A stretch of DNA of 64,000 nucleotides from Prescottella agglutinans (GTDB lineage: Bacteria > Actinomycetota > Actinomycetes > Mycobacteriales > Mycobacteriaceae). The position numbers were made by a program, and so were the translations under genes. Shown in pieces: positions 21,196 to 30,343 of the stretch (position 1 is the first letter of the stretch; each line of letters begins with the position of its first letter). The stretch lies in assembly GCF_004011865.1 (NCBI RefSeq), contig NZ_RKLP01000016.1:34606-98605 (forward strand). Direction: 5' to 3'. The notes beneath the pieces are model-generated. The model did no database searches, was not told where the DNA came from, and saw nothing but the letters and a program-made list of their open reading frames with translations.

Positions 21196-23226
21196 CTAGG
21201 AGCCGAACGGAAGCCCGGCGAGGCTACCGGTCCCGGGCGTGCCACCCGGATTGGTTCCGGTCGTGGTGATGTCGATGGTCCGGACGTCCGAGGACGAGCC
21301 CTTCAGTCCGGCCGCTCCCGAGTACACCGCGGTGATCCGGTGGACACCGGACGACGCGAAGGCGTGGTCCAGGGTCGCGGTGCCGTCGACCAGTGCGACG
21401 GCCTCCCCGATCGGCGTGTCACCGTCGAAGAACTGCACCGTCCCGCTGACCGCGCCGGACGACACCACCGATGCCCACAGCTTCACCGTGCTGCCGGCCG
21501 TGGCCGAGGCCGGGACCGTCAGCGCCGTCGCGGTGTCCGCGTCGGTGGACGCCGGCACCGTGACGTTCACGATCCGCGCGACCGCGGTGGAACCGTCGAG
21601 GGCGGGAACGCCGGAGAACACCGCCGAGATCGAGTGCGCGCCCGCCGTGGTGAACGTGTGCGACAGACGTGCGGCACCGCCGGTCACCGCGACCGGAGAA
21701 CCGAGGTCGGTACCGCCGTCGCGGAACTGGACGGTCCCGCCGTCGACGGGATCACCCGCGGAGGTCCGGACGGTCACCCACAGATCGGTGGCCGCACCGG
21801 TCTTGGCCTCGCCCGGCACGCTGAGCATCGTGACCGTGCCGCGCGGCGTCGTCACGGGGTCGGTGACGGACACCGAACCGGCCGACGAGGTCGACGGCTC
21901 GAATCCCGCAGCACCCGAGTAGACCGCGGTGATGGCGTGGTTACCGACGGACGTGAACGTGTGCTCCAGGGCGGCGGTGCCGTTCACGATCGCGACCGGC
22001 GCACCGAGCGCGGTGACGCCGTCCTTGAACTGCACCGTGCCACCGGCCGGCGTCGGGCTGACCGACGCCGAGAGGGTCACCGATGCACCCGTCTGCGCCG
22101 ACGAGGGCACGGTGAGGGTCGTGGTGGTCGCCCGGTCCGGGACGGTCACCGAGACCGTCGCCGGTGCGGACGTCGAGGAGACGAAACCTGCACCGGTGAA
22201 CACGGCCGTGACCGGGTGCGAGCCCGCCGCGGTGAACGTGTGCGACAGCTGGGCGACGCCGCCCGAGACCGGCACCGGGGCACCGATGTTCGCGTTGCCG
22301 TCCCGGAACTGCACGGTGCCCGACGCGTTGTTCGGCGCCACCGTCGCGGACAGGTTCACCGGCGCTCCGGTGAACGCCGTCGCCGGCACCTGCAGCGTCG
22401 TGGTGGTGACCACGTCCGCCGCAGCCACCTGCACCGACTGCACCGCCGACTCGGATCCGTTCGCGAACACCGTGCCCGCGAACTTGGCCTTCAGCGACCG
22501 CGCACCGGCAGTCGACGGCGTCCATGCGAACGTCGCCACGCCCGAGTCGTTCAGCGTGCCGGAACCGATCTTCGCGGCCCCGTCGAAGAAGTCGACCGGG
22601 TCACCCTGCGCGCCACCGGTCACGGTTGCGCTCAGCGTCAGCGACCTACCGACCTGCGCGCCCGACACCGCCGCCAGCGACGTCGACGACACGTTCTTGC
22701 TCACCGTGAGTGCAGGACCCTTGTCCGAGTACGTGCCGTCACCGAGCGAGCCGCTGTAGTGCATCGTCGTCGGCAGTGCAACGCCCCGAGCACAGTCCGC
22801 GCCGACCCGGTACGAGAACTCGAACGTGTGCGACTTCGGGTTGATGTTCGGGTACACCGGCCAATCGATGCTCGAACCCTGGATCCGCGCGAAATCGGCT
22901 CCCTGGCTCTCCAACTGACGTGCAGTGCCGTCCACCTTCGCCGACCCGTCCACGTACGTCATGCAGGTCGGATGCAGATCCTTGACCGCGTAGATGTACT
23001 CCACCGGAGTCCCGGTCCGCTCGAACTTCGTCGACACCGTCACGATGTCGCCCTCGTTCGGCGTCGTGTTCGACACCGTCCGCGTGTATCGGCTGTTGCC
23101 GTCGTCCCACGTCACCGAACCCGGCGCCGCTCCGGCCGTACCCGCGCCGAATGCTCCGACGAGGGTGGCTGAAAGGGCGGCCACGCCTGCCGCGGCGGTC
23201 ATTCGCCGTGTCGTCTTACCCGTCAT
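21196..23226 (-). CDS. Ig-like repeat secreted protein 6 (head type A, 5 repeats)
   Basis: 676 residues from the ATG at 23226 (MTGKTTRRMTAAAGVAALSA); the frame extends 17 codons upstream into the preceding gap. Signal peptide to about residue 33; the type A head is aligned residue for residue with protein 3 (Cys88, Cys145). The signal peptide is unrelated to that of the other type A proteins, so it looks swapped. Five repeats follow; the fourth has an insertion (WVTVRTSAGDPVDGGTVQF) shared with the fourth repeat of protein 7. The tail is GTPGTGSLAGLPFGS. Only 37 bases separate it from gene 7 upstream, with no terminator, so the pair is probably one transcript. Confidence 0.87.
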   Translation of the reverse strand: MTGKTTRRMTAAAGVAALSATLVGAFGAGTAGAAPGSVTWDDGNSRYTRTVSNTTPNEGDIVTVSTKFERTGTPVEYIYAVKDLHPTCMTYVDGSAKVDGTARQLESQGADFARIQGSSIDWPVYPNINPKSHTFEFSYRVGADCARGVALPTTMHYSGSLGDGTYSDKGPALTVSKNVSSTSLAAVSGAQVGRSLTLSATVTGGAQGDPVDFFDGAAKIGSGTLNDSGVATFAWTPSTAGARSLKAKFAGTVFANGSESAVQSVQVAAADVVTTTTLQVPATAFTGAPVNLSATVAPNNASGTVQFRDGNANIGAPVPVSGGVAQLSHTFTAAGSHPVTAVFTGAGFVSSTSAPATVSVTVPDRATTTTLTVPSSAQTGASVTLSASVSPTPAGGTVQFKDGVTALGAPVAIVNGTAALEHTFTSVGNHAITAVYSGAAGFEPSTSSAGSVSVTDPVTTPRGTVTMLSVPGEAKTGAATDLWVTVRTSAGDPVDGGTVQFRDGGTDLGSPVAVTGGAARLSHTFTTAGAHSISAVFSGVPALDGSTAVARIVNVTVPASTDADTATALTVPASATAGSTVKLWASVVSSGAVSGTVQFFDGDTPIGEAVALVDGTATLDHAFASSGVHRITAVYSGAAGLKGSSSDVRTIDITTTGTNPGGTPGTGSLAGLPFGS

Positions 23227-23263
23227 ACCGTTCTCTCGTTCTCTCACCGTCGTTGCCTTCGAA

Positions 23264-25600
23264 TCACGCTGTCGCATTGCCCACTCCGCTCAGCGAACCG
23301 AGCGAGAGGCTACCGGTGTCGACGCCGGGCAGACCACCGCCGGTCTCGGAGATCACGAGCGTCCCCGAAACCGAGGTCGACGCCGTGAATCCCGCTGCAC
23401 CGCTGTACTTCGCGGTGATGGAGTGGGATCCGGTGCCGGTGAACGTGTGCGTGAGGCTCGCCTGGCCGTCGACCAACTGCACGGCCTCGCCGAGCGGCTT
23501 GTCACCGTCGAAGAACTGCACGGTGCCGTGCGGCGTTTGCGAGGCGACGACACGGGCCGAGATGGTCACGGGCTGTCCGACGGTGCCGCCGGCCGGGAGT
23601 CCCAGCTCGGTCGCCGTCGAGAGATCCACGACCGACGCGACGGTCACGTTGATGTTCTGGGCATCCGTGGTCGAGCCCGAGTAGGCACCGGCGCCGCTGT
23701 AGACGGCCGTGATCGAGTGCGATCCCGTGGTGGCGAAGGTGTGGGTCAGCTTCGCGACGCCACCGGCGACGGGAACGGGGTTCCCGATCGGCGTCCCACC
23801 GTCGCGGAACTGCACCGTGCCGCCGTTCGGCACCTGAGCGCCGTCCACCAGATCGAAGACGCTGGCCCACAGATCCACGGGCGCACCGCTCTTCGCCTCA
23901 CCGGGCGCGTTGAGCATCGTGACGGTGCCGATGTTCGACGCCGTCACCGCCACGGTGACCGGAGCAGCAGTCGAGCCGAGCGAACCCACGCCACCGCTGT
24001 AGACCGCGGTGATCGAATGCGATCCGCCCTTGGTGAACGTGTGCGTGATGCTCGCGGTGCCGTCCGACAGCAGAACCGGCGAACCGAGGTTCGTCGCACC
24101 GTCGCGGAACTGCACGGTGCCGTCGACGGGCTTCGGCGACACGGAGGCCGAGATCGTGACGGCCGTGCCGACCTCCGCGGAGGCGGGTGCGGTGACCGCG
24201 GTAGTGGTCGCGACGGCGTCCGGCATCGGCTCCGAGACCGTCACCACGCGGGCACCCGACGCCGACGCCGCGAACCCGGCGTCACCCGTGAACTCCGCGG
24301 TGATGCTGTGCGCACCGGTCGTCGTGAAGGCCTGCGAGAGGGTCGCGACGCCGCCGTTGACCCGGACCGGCGTCCCGAGATTCGCGCCGCCGTCCTTGAA
24401 CTGCACCGTGCCGGTGGCACCCGCGGGATTGACGGCCGCGACGAGATCCACCGCGAGACCGGTGGTCGCCGTAGGCGGCACGGTGATCGACGTGGTGGTT
24501 GCGGCGGCCGGCGGGGTGACCGTCACGGTCTGCGCCGCGGACGTCGAGGTCGCGAAGCCGGTCGCTCCCGAATAGACCGCGGTGATGCTGTGCGCGCCGG
24601 TCGTCGCGAATGCGTACGACAGGCTCGCCGACCCGTTGTTCACGGGAACCGCGGCGCCGATGTTCGTGCCGTTGTCCTTGAACTGCACCGTGCCCGACGC
24701 CTCGGCCGGCGACACCGTCGCGGTGAGCTGCACCGGGGCACCCGTCGCCGCACTCGGCGGGACGGACAGCGTGGTGGTGGTCGTCGCGTCCGGCGCCGAG
24801 ATGCGGATGGTCGCGAGCGGTCCGGCACCGGCATTGAGCGCAGCGCCTTCGGAGTTGCGCGGGCTGCAGCGCGTCGGCGCCCACTGGGTGCCGAACAGCG
24901 ATGCCTTGGCGAGCTGGGTGCTGAAGTTCTTGTCGTTGTTGAAGCTGCCGGCATCGCCGCTGGTACGAATCTTGGGCTGAATGGTCCCGGACTGACCGGC
25001 CACCATCGTCACGTCAATCGCCGGCAGACGGAACCACGAATCCCCGTTGCCGTTGCCGCTGCCGTCGATATTCAGTTTCAGCTTGGGCGCCACGATGCCG
25101 CCCTCGCTGCTGCCGCTGTTGTTCGCACCGTTGCCGATGACCTCGTTGTTGCCGGAGATGCGGAGGATTGTGCCGTTGGGGTCGGCGATTCCGTTGTCGT
25201 TGACGCGGATCACGCTCGGCGCGACACCGCCGAGGTTGATCCCGGACCCCGGAACGATCGTCGCCCCGACGAACGTGGCGTTCGAGGGGATCTCGAAGTC
25301 GTTCTTGAGCCGCGACAGATTGGTCGTGGTCGCCCCCGAATCGGAGTTCGGGTACGACTGCGCATTCGTCTGCATCCTGAAGGTGAACTGCTCACCCGGA
25401 GCCACGGTCGCAGGGGCGTCGACGGTAACCGAAGCGGCCGGCGTCTTGGTGACGTTGATCGTCGCCGACGCACGGCATGTCGTGGTGAAGTCGACTGTGG
25501 ACTGTGCAGCACTCGCCGGCGTGGCGAGGAGCAAGGAAGCGGACACCACGGTGGCGCCTGTGAGGGCTGCCGCGCAGCGCCTCGATAAAGAGGAACTCAT
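23264..25600 (-). CDS. Ig-like repeat secreted protein 7 (head type C, 5 repeats)
   Basis: A 778-residue exported protein. Signal peptide about 1-32 (ATPASAAQ). A long type C head (33-260) carries Cys42 and Cys245, DAPATVAPGEQFTFRMQTN, SYPNSDSGATTTNLSRLK and an Asn/Gly-rich stretch (ISGNNEVIGNGANNSGSSEG), which is strongly similar to the head of protein 10. Five Ig-like repeats follow. The fourth is an extended form (SVFDLVDGAQVPNGGTVQF). The C-terminus is TGSLSLGSLSGVGNATA, the only tail in the family not ending near an aromatic residue or SLGG. It is first gene of a likely two-gene unit with gene 6. Confidence 0.87.
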   Translation of the reverse strand: MSSSLSRRCAAALTGATVVSASLLLATPASAAQSTVDFTTTCRASATINVTKTPAASVTVDAPATVAPGEQFTFRMQTNAQSYPNSDSGATTTNLSRLKNDFEIPSNATFVGATIVPGSGINLGGVAPSVIRVNDNGIADPNGTILRISGNNEVIGNGANNSGSSEGGIVAPKLKLNIDGSGNGNGDSWFRLPAIDVTMVAGQSGTIQPKIRTSGDAGSFNNDKNFSTQLAKASLFGTQWAPTRCSPRNSEGAALNAGAGPLATIRISAPDATTTTTLSVPPSAATGAPVQLTATVSPAEASGTVQFKDNGTNIGAAVPVNNGSASLSYAFATTGAHSITAVYSGATGFATSTSAAQTVTVTPPAAATTTSITVPPTATTGLAVDLVAAVNPAGATGTVQFKDGGANLGTPVRVNGGVATLSQAFTTTGAHSITAEFTGDAGFAASASGARVVTVSEPMPDAVATTTAVTAPASAEVGTAVTISASVSPKPVDGTVQFRDGATNLGSPVLLSDGTASITHTFTKGGSHSITAVYSGGVGSLGSTAAPVTVAVTASNIGTVTMLNAPGEAKSGAPVDLWASVFDLVDGAQVPNGGTVQFRDGGTPIGNPVPVAGGVAKLTHTFATTGSHSITAVYSGAGAYSGSTTDAQNINVTVASVVDLSTATELGLPAGGTVGQPVTISARVVASQTPHGTVQFFDGDKPLGEAVQLVDGQASLTHTFTGTGSHSITAKYSGAAGFTASTSVSGTLVISETGGGLPGVDTGSLSLGSLSGVGNATA

Positions 25601-25698
25601 CGGTCTCCTGAAACAAACGAATGATGGGCGCCCGCGGACGTCGAACTCCCAAGTCAGAGACGATAGACGGCCGAATTGGAACGTGTACCAGTTTCGCT

Positions 25699-25710
25699 GG
25701 ACAAATGTTC
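25699..25710 (-). promoter_or_regulatory. GGAC-N4-GTTC palindrome upstream of Ig-like gene 7
   Basis: On the minus strand GAACATTTGTCC, 99 bases before the ATG. It matches the palindromes upstream of genes 4, 5 and 8, but the following bases (AGCGAAAC) do not give the TANAGT element seen there. Confidence 0.45.
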
Positions 25711-25738
25711 AGTCGATCTTGTAAATGTCGAAATGCGT

Positions 25739-25771
25739 GTGGCCCCCTGTCGCAGAACGACAGGGGGCCAC
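25739..25771 (-). terminator. Terminator of Ig-like gene 8
   Basis: A perfect 14-base stem (GTGGCCCCCTGTCG and complement) with loop CAGAA, 26 bases past the stop. Confidence 0.9.
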
Positions 25772-25796
25772 GCGATTCAGATCAGCCGATCACCAC

Positions 25797-28700
25797 TCAG
25801 AAGCCGAATCGGAATCCGCTCAGGCTGCCCAACGACCCCAGCGAGCCTGCACCATCCGTGCCGCCACCGGACTCGGCGACGTCGAGCACCTGCACCTGCG
25901 ACGTCGAACCCTGCACACCCTGGCCACCGGAGTACACCGCGTGAATCTGACGCGGGCCCGTCTGGTCGAACGTGTGCTCGAGTTCGGCGATCCCGTTCAC
26001 CACCGGAACCGGCTGGCCGAGCGCGACACCACCGTCGTAGAACTGCACCGTGCCCGGCAGTGTCGGCGCACCCGTCACGCTGGCCTTCAGCTTGAACGGC
26101 GTGCCGGCCGACGCGGACGTCGCCGAGGTGATGGCCACCGACGACTGTGCGTCGGTCGGGTTCGGCGCGGACACCACGATCTGGTGCTGCGTCGAGGTGG
26201 ATCCGACGAACCCGGCGTCCGCGGTGTACACCGCGGTGATCGAGTGCGTGCCCACCGTGGTGAACGTGTGGGCCAGCGTCGCAGACCCGTTCAGCAGCGG
26301 AACCGGGTTACCGATCGCCGCCCCGTTGTCCTGGAACTGCACGGTGCCCGTCGGCACCGCCGTGCCGGACTGCGCCTGCACCGTCGCCGAGAGGGCCGTC
26401 TCGGCTCCGCTCGTCGCGGTGGCCGGAACGCCCAGCGACAGCGACGTTTCCACATCCTGCGGCGCAGGATCGGTCACCGAGACGTTCTGCGCGGCAGCGG
26501 TCGACGCCGTGAACCCGGGCGCACCCGAGAACTCCGCCGACACCGCATACGAACCGGCCGCATTGAACGCGTACGGCATGCTCGCATGACCCGACGCATC
26601 CACACCCACCGGCGCACCCACAGCATTACCGCCAACCTTGAACTGCACCGTGCCACCAGCCGGAACCGGAGCCACCGCCGCCGACAGGGTCACCTGCTCA
26701 CCCGTCTCAGCACCCGCAGGCACCGACACCGTCGTCGTGGTCTGCGTATCCGGCACAACAGGATCGGTGACCGTGACACTCTGCGCTGCGGCCGTCGAGT
26801 TCGTGAACCCGGTGCCGCCCGTGAAGGTGGCAGTGACGGCGAACGATCCGGCGGCGTCGAACGTATGCGGCAGGCTTGCAGCACCGTTGACGACCGTGAC
26901 GGGGGCACCCACCGGGGCACCGTTCACCGAAAACTGCACCGAACCCTGAGCGTTGGCGGGCGAAACCTGAGCCGACAGGCTCACCTCAGCACCCGTCTCC
27001 GCAGTAGCAGGCGCCTGAACCGTCAGCGACGTCTGGACATCCGGATCAGTGACCGTCACGTCATGCGCGGCAGCGGTCGAGTTCGTGAACCCGGCAGCAC
27101 CCGTGAACGACGCACCGATGCTGTGCGTACCCGCGCTGTCGAACGAATGCGGCAGCACGGCCACACCGTTCGCCACTGTCACCGGAGCACCGATCGGAGC
27201 ACCGTTGTCCGTGAACTGCACCGTGCCCGCGGCGTTCGCCGGCGACACCGTCGCCGTCAGATCCACCGACGAACCCGTCGTCGCCGAACCCGGCGCCGAC
27301 AGCGACAGCGACGTCCCCACGTCCGGATCGGTGACCGTCACGTTCTGCGCCGCAGCAGTCGAGTTCGTGAACCCGGCAGCACCCGTGAACTCAGCCGTCA
27401 CCGCGAACGAACCAGCCGCATTGAACGTGTACGGCAAGGCCGCAGCACCATTCGACACCGCAACCGCAGCACCAACCGGGCTGCCATTCACCGAGAACTG
27501 CACCGAACCCTGAGCATTCGCCGGGCTGACCGTGGCGGACAGGTTCACCTCAGCACCCGTCTCGGCAGCCGACGGAACCGTCAGCGACAGCGACGTCCCC
27601 ACGTCCGGATCAGTGACCGTCACGTTCTGCGCCGCAGCAGTCGAGTTCGTGAACCCGGCAGCACCGGTGAACTCAGCCGTCACCGCGAACGAACCGGCAG
27701 CATTGAACGTGTACGGCAAGCCCGCCACACCATTCGACACCGCAACCGCAGCACCAACCGGGCTGCCGTTCACCGAGAACTGCACCGAACCCGCGGCGTT
27801 GGCAGGCGAAACCTGAGCCGACAGACTCACCTCAGCACCCGTCTCCGCAGCAGCCGGCGCCTGAACCGACAGCGACGTCTGCACATCCGGATCAGTGACC
27901 ATCACCTCGTGCGCGGCAGCGGTCGAGTTCGTGAACCCGGCCGCACCGGTGAACTCGGCCGCGATGCTGTGCGCGCCCGCGCTGGCGAACGAATGCGGCA
28001 GCACCGCCGCACCGTTCGCAACCGCCACCGGCGCACCGATGTTCGAGCCGTTGTCCTTGAACTGGACCGAACCCTGTGCGTTCGACGGAGACACCGTCGC
28101 CGACAGATCCACCGACGACCCGGTCGTCGCCGAACCCGGTGCCTGAACCGTCAGCGAGGTCGCGACGTCCGGATCGGTGACCGTCACGCTCTGCGCGGCA
28201 GCCGAAGCGTTCGTGAACCCGGCGGCACCGGTGAACTCAGCCGTCACCTGGAAGGAACCGGCAGCATTGAACGTGTACGGCAAGCCCGCCACACCATTCG
28301 ACACCGCAACCGCAGCACCAACCGGGCTGCCGTTCACCGAGAACTGCACCGAACCCGCGGCGTTGGCGGGCGAAACCTGAGCCGACAGACTCACCTCAGC
28401 ACCCGTCTCCGCAGCAGCCGGCGCCTGAACCGACAGCGACGTCTGCACATCCGGATCAGTGACCGTCACGTCGTGCGCGGCAGCGGTCGAGTTCGTGAAC
28501 CCAGCCGCACCCGTGAACGACGCACCAACGCTGTGCGCACCCGCACCCGTGAACGTGTGAGGCAGAGTCGCAACACCATTCGCCACCGTCACCGGAGCAC
28601 CGATCGGAGCACCGTTGTCCGTGAACTGCACCGTGCCCGCGGCGTTCGCCGGCGACACCGTCGCCGTCAGATCCACCGACGACCCGGTCGTCGCCGAACC

Positions 28701-30068
28701 CGGCGCCGACAGTGCGAGCGAGGTGGATACGTCAGGGTCCGAAACCGCGACCGACTGGGCGGCCGACGTGGACCCAGCGAATCCGGCGCCACCGAGGAAC
28801 TCTGCCGTGATGCTGTGCGCTCCCGCAGCAGCGAACGTGTGCTGTAGCGACGCCTGGCCGGCGACGACAGCCACCGGCGAACCGATCGCGGTGCCGTTGT
28901 CCTTGAACTGCACGGTGCCGACCGCACCGGCCGGCTGGACACCCGCAGAGAGCGTCACCTGCTGACCGGTCGTCGCCGACGCGGGGGCCTGCAACGTCGT
29001 CGACGTCGGGGCGTTCACGGTCACCGTCTGGGCCGGTGCCGACGAGTTCACGAAACCGGAGCCCGCCGTGAAGTCCGCGGTGATGCTGTGTGCACCGGAC
29101 GTCGTGAATGTGTGCTGCAGCGTCGCCTGGCCGCTCGACACGGGCACCGGCGAACCGATGTTCGTTCCGTTGTCCTTGAACTGCACCGTGCCGGTCGCGT
29201 TCTGCGGAGCGACGTTGGCCGTCAGCGTGACCGGCGCGCCGGTCAGCGCGGTACCCGGAACCGACAGCGCGACAGTCGTGTTGGCCGGGGCGTTCACCTG
29301 TACGTTCTGAGCCGCCGACTGCGAGGAATTCGCAACGGCAGTGCCCGCGAACTTCGCCGACAGGCTCCGCGCACCCGCCGTAGCCGGCGTCCACACGAAT
29401 GTGCCGGTACCCGACGCATTGATCTGGCTCTCGCCGAGCTTCGTCGTCCCGTCGTAGAACTCCACCGTGTTGCCCTGCGCGGCACCGGTCACCGTCGCGG
29501 TCAGCGTGACCGACTGCCCCGTCAGGACCGGAGTCGGCACCGCGGCCAACGTAGTGGTGGTGGCGTCCTTCGCGACCGTGATCGTCGGACCCTTGTCTGT
29601 GTACGTGCCGCTACCGAGGCTTCCCCCGTAGTGCATCGTCGTCATCAGCGGGGTCGCGCGAGCACAATTCGCGTTCACCAGGTAGTTGAATTCGAAGGTC
29701 TGCGACTTCGGACTGATGTTCGGGTACACCGGCCACGACCCCGTCACGCGGGTGTAGTCCGCGGCGATCTCCGGGCCGCCCGTGTTTCCGCTGACATACG
29801 TCAGGCAGGTCGGGTGGAGATCCTTGACCGCCTGGATGTACTCGACCACGCCGCCGGTGCGCTCGAACTTGGTCGACACCGTGACGGTCTCACCCACCGA
29901 GGGGGTGGAGTTGCTCACCGTTCGGGTGAACTTGCTGTTGCCGTCGTTCCAGGTCACCGACGCCGGCGCCGCACCCGCCGCTCCGACACCCACCGTTGCC
30001 GCGAATCCCGCGGCCATTGCGAAAGCACTTATTCCGCCGACTATCCGGCGTAGATCCCTGCCAACCAT
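25797..30068 (-). CDS. Ig-like repeat secreted protein 8 (head type A, 13 repeats)
   Basis: The largest member at 1423 residues. Signal peptide to about residue 33, type A head (SVTWNDGNSKFTRT; Cys88, Cys135) as in protein 2, then one divergent repeat and about twelve canonical repeats, and tail GAGSLGSLGSLSGFRFGF. Repeats 4-10 alternate two kinds: a DNG kind (TVQFTDNGAPIGAPVTV) and an SVNG kind (SVQFSVNGSPVGAAVAVSNG). The DNA period of the pair is 564 bases (188 codons); one 200-base stretch near 27700 recurs near 28265 with a single difference. Parts are identical in DNA to genes 9 and 10. It is a stand-alone unit with its own promoter-like motif and terminator. Confidence 0.88.
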   Translation of the reverse strand: MVGRDLRRIVGGISAFAMAAGFAATVGVGAAGAAPASVTWNDGNSKFTRTVSNSTPSVGETVTVSTKFERTGGVVEYIQAVKDLHPTCLTYVSGNTGGPEIAADYTRVTGSWPVYPNISPKSQTFEFNYLVNANCARATPLMTTMHYGGSLGSGTYTDKGPTITVAKDATTTTLAAVPTPVLTGQSVTLTATVTGAAQGNTVEFYDGTTKLGESQINASGTGTFVWTPATAGARSLSAKFAGTAVANSSQSAAQNVQVNAPANTTVALSVPGTALTGAPVTLTANVAPQNATGTVQFKDNGTNIGSPVPVSSGQATLQHTFTTSGAHSITADFTAGSGFVNSSAPAQTVTVNAPTSTTLQAPASATTGQQVTLSAGVQPAGAVGTVQFKDNGTAIGSPVAVVAGQASLQHTFAAAGAHSITAEFLGGAGFAGSTSAAQSVAVSDPDVSTSLALSAPGSATTGSSVDLTATVSPANAAGTVQFTDNGAPIGAPVTVANGVATLPHTFTGAGAHSVGASFTGAAGFTNSTAAAHDVTVTDPDVQTSLSVQAPAAAETGAEVSLSAQVSPANAAGSVQFSVNGSPVGAAVAVSNGVAGLPYTFNAAGSFQVTAEFTGAAGFTNASAAAQSVTVTDPDVATSLTVQAPGSATTGSSVDLSATVSPSNAQGSVQFKDNGSNIGAPVAVANGAAVLPHSFASAGAHSIAAEFTGAAGFTNSTAAAHEVMVTDPDVQTSLSVQAPAAAETGAEVSLSAQVSPANAAGSVQFSVNGSPVGAAVAVSNGVAGLPYTFNAAGSFAVTAEFTGAAGFTNSTAAAQNVTVTDPDVGTSLSLTVPSAAETGAEVNLSATVSPANAQGSVQFSVNGSPVGAAVAVSNGAAALPYTFNAAGSFAVTAEFTGAAGFTNSTAAAQNVTVTDPDVGTSLSLSAPGSATTGSSVDLTATVSPANAAGTVQFTDNGAPIGAPVTVANGVAVLPHSFDSAGTHSIGASFTGAAGFTNSTAAAHDVTVTDPDVQTSLTVQAPATAETGAEVSLSAQVSPANAQGSVQFSVNGAPVGAPVTVVNGAASLPHTFDAAGSFAVTATFTGGTGFTNSTAAAQSVTVTDPVVPDTQTTTTVSVPAGAETGEQVTLSAAVAPVPAGGTVQFKVGGNAVGAPVGVDASGHASMPYAFNAAGSYAVSAEFSGAPGFTASTAAAQNVSVTDPAPQDVETSLSLGVPATATSGAETALSATVQAQSGTAVPTGTVQFQDNGAAIGNPVPLLNGSATLAHTFTTVGTHSITAVYTADAGFVGSTSTQHQIVVSAPNPTDAQSSVAITSATSASAGTPFKLKASVTGAPTLPGTVQFYDGGVALGQPVPVVNGIAELEHTFDQTGPRQIHAVYSGGQGVQGSTSQVQVLDVAESGGGTDGAGSLGSLGSLSGFRFGF
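26439..26603. repeat. 165-bp block identical to 34491-34655
   Basis: Base-by-base reading shows no difference between this part of gene 8 and the corresponding part of gene 10 (offset 8052). It covers the end of one repeat and most of the next. Confidence 0.85.
26866..27271. repeat. 406-bp block identical to 31683-32088
   Basis: Gene 8 and gene 9 share this stretch without a visible mismatch (constant offset 4817), bounded on both sides by a differing base. It spans about one and a half Ig-like repeats. Confidence 0.88.
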
Positions 30069-30229
30069 GCACTTCCCTCTCGACGACGACCGTCGGTCGC
30101 CAACTCAACGGATCAGGTTCGACCTGGGACACTGCGCTGGAGGAATCGAGTCCGGGGCGCGCTGCAGGGCCCATGCCATTCCCCTGCAACCAAACCGCAG
30201 CCCGACTCCGCGTCTGAAATGCGGCTCGA

Positions 30230-30249
30230 ACTCTACCGGACAAACGTCC
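30230..30249 (-). promoter_or_regulatory. Palindrome plus -10 motif upstream of Ig-like gene 8
   Basis: On the minus strand GGACGTTTGTCC (30249-30238), two bases, then TAGAGT (30235-30230), 162-181 bases before the ATG. It has the same spacing as at genes 4 and 5. Confidence 0.62.
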
Positions 30250-30289
30250 AGATGGAACCCGATTGGCCAGGTCCGACCACACGAAAGCG

Positions 30290-30323
30290 CTGTGGCCCCC
30301 TACCGTCGGGCAGGGGGCCACAG
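30290..30323 (-). terminator. Terminator of Ig-like gene 9
   Basis: A perfect 12-base stem (CTGTGGCCCCCT and complement) with a ten-base loop, 20 bases past the stop. The arm sequence is close to that of the gene 8 terminator. Confidence 0.88.
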
Positions 30324-30343
30324 CCTGTTTCACTCGTCAGACG

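Larger units (their letters stand above)
30069..30343. other. Intergenic region between Ig-like genes 9 and 8
   Basis: 275 bases with the gene 9 terminator, the palindrome plus TAGAGT element and the AGAGGGAAG ribosome site of gene 8. No small gene is supported. Confidence 0.6.

Noticed and set aside
25725..28847. 1040-codon open frame antisense to Ig-like gene 8
   Set aside because: A shadow frame created by the repeat's codon pattern; the product is Arg-rich and has no signal peptide, while the opposite strand gives clear Ig-like domains.
19601..30249. True LexA (SOS) boxes in the Ig-like promoters
   Set aside because: The half-sites are mostly GGAC/GTCC, not GAAC/GTTC; only mixed half-sites occur, so SOS control is left as a question.
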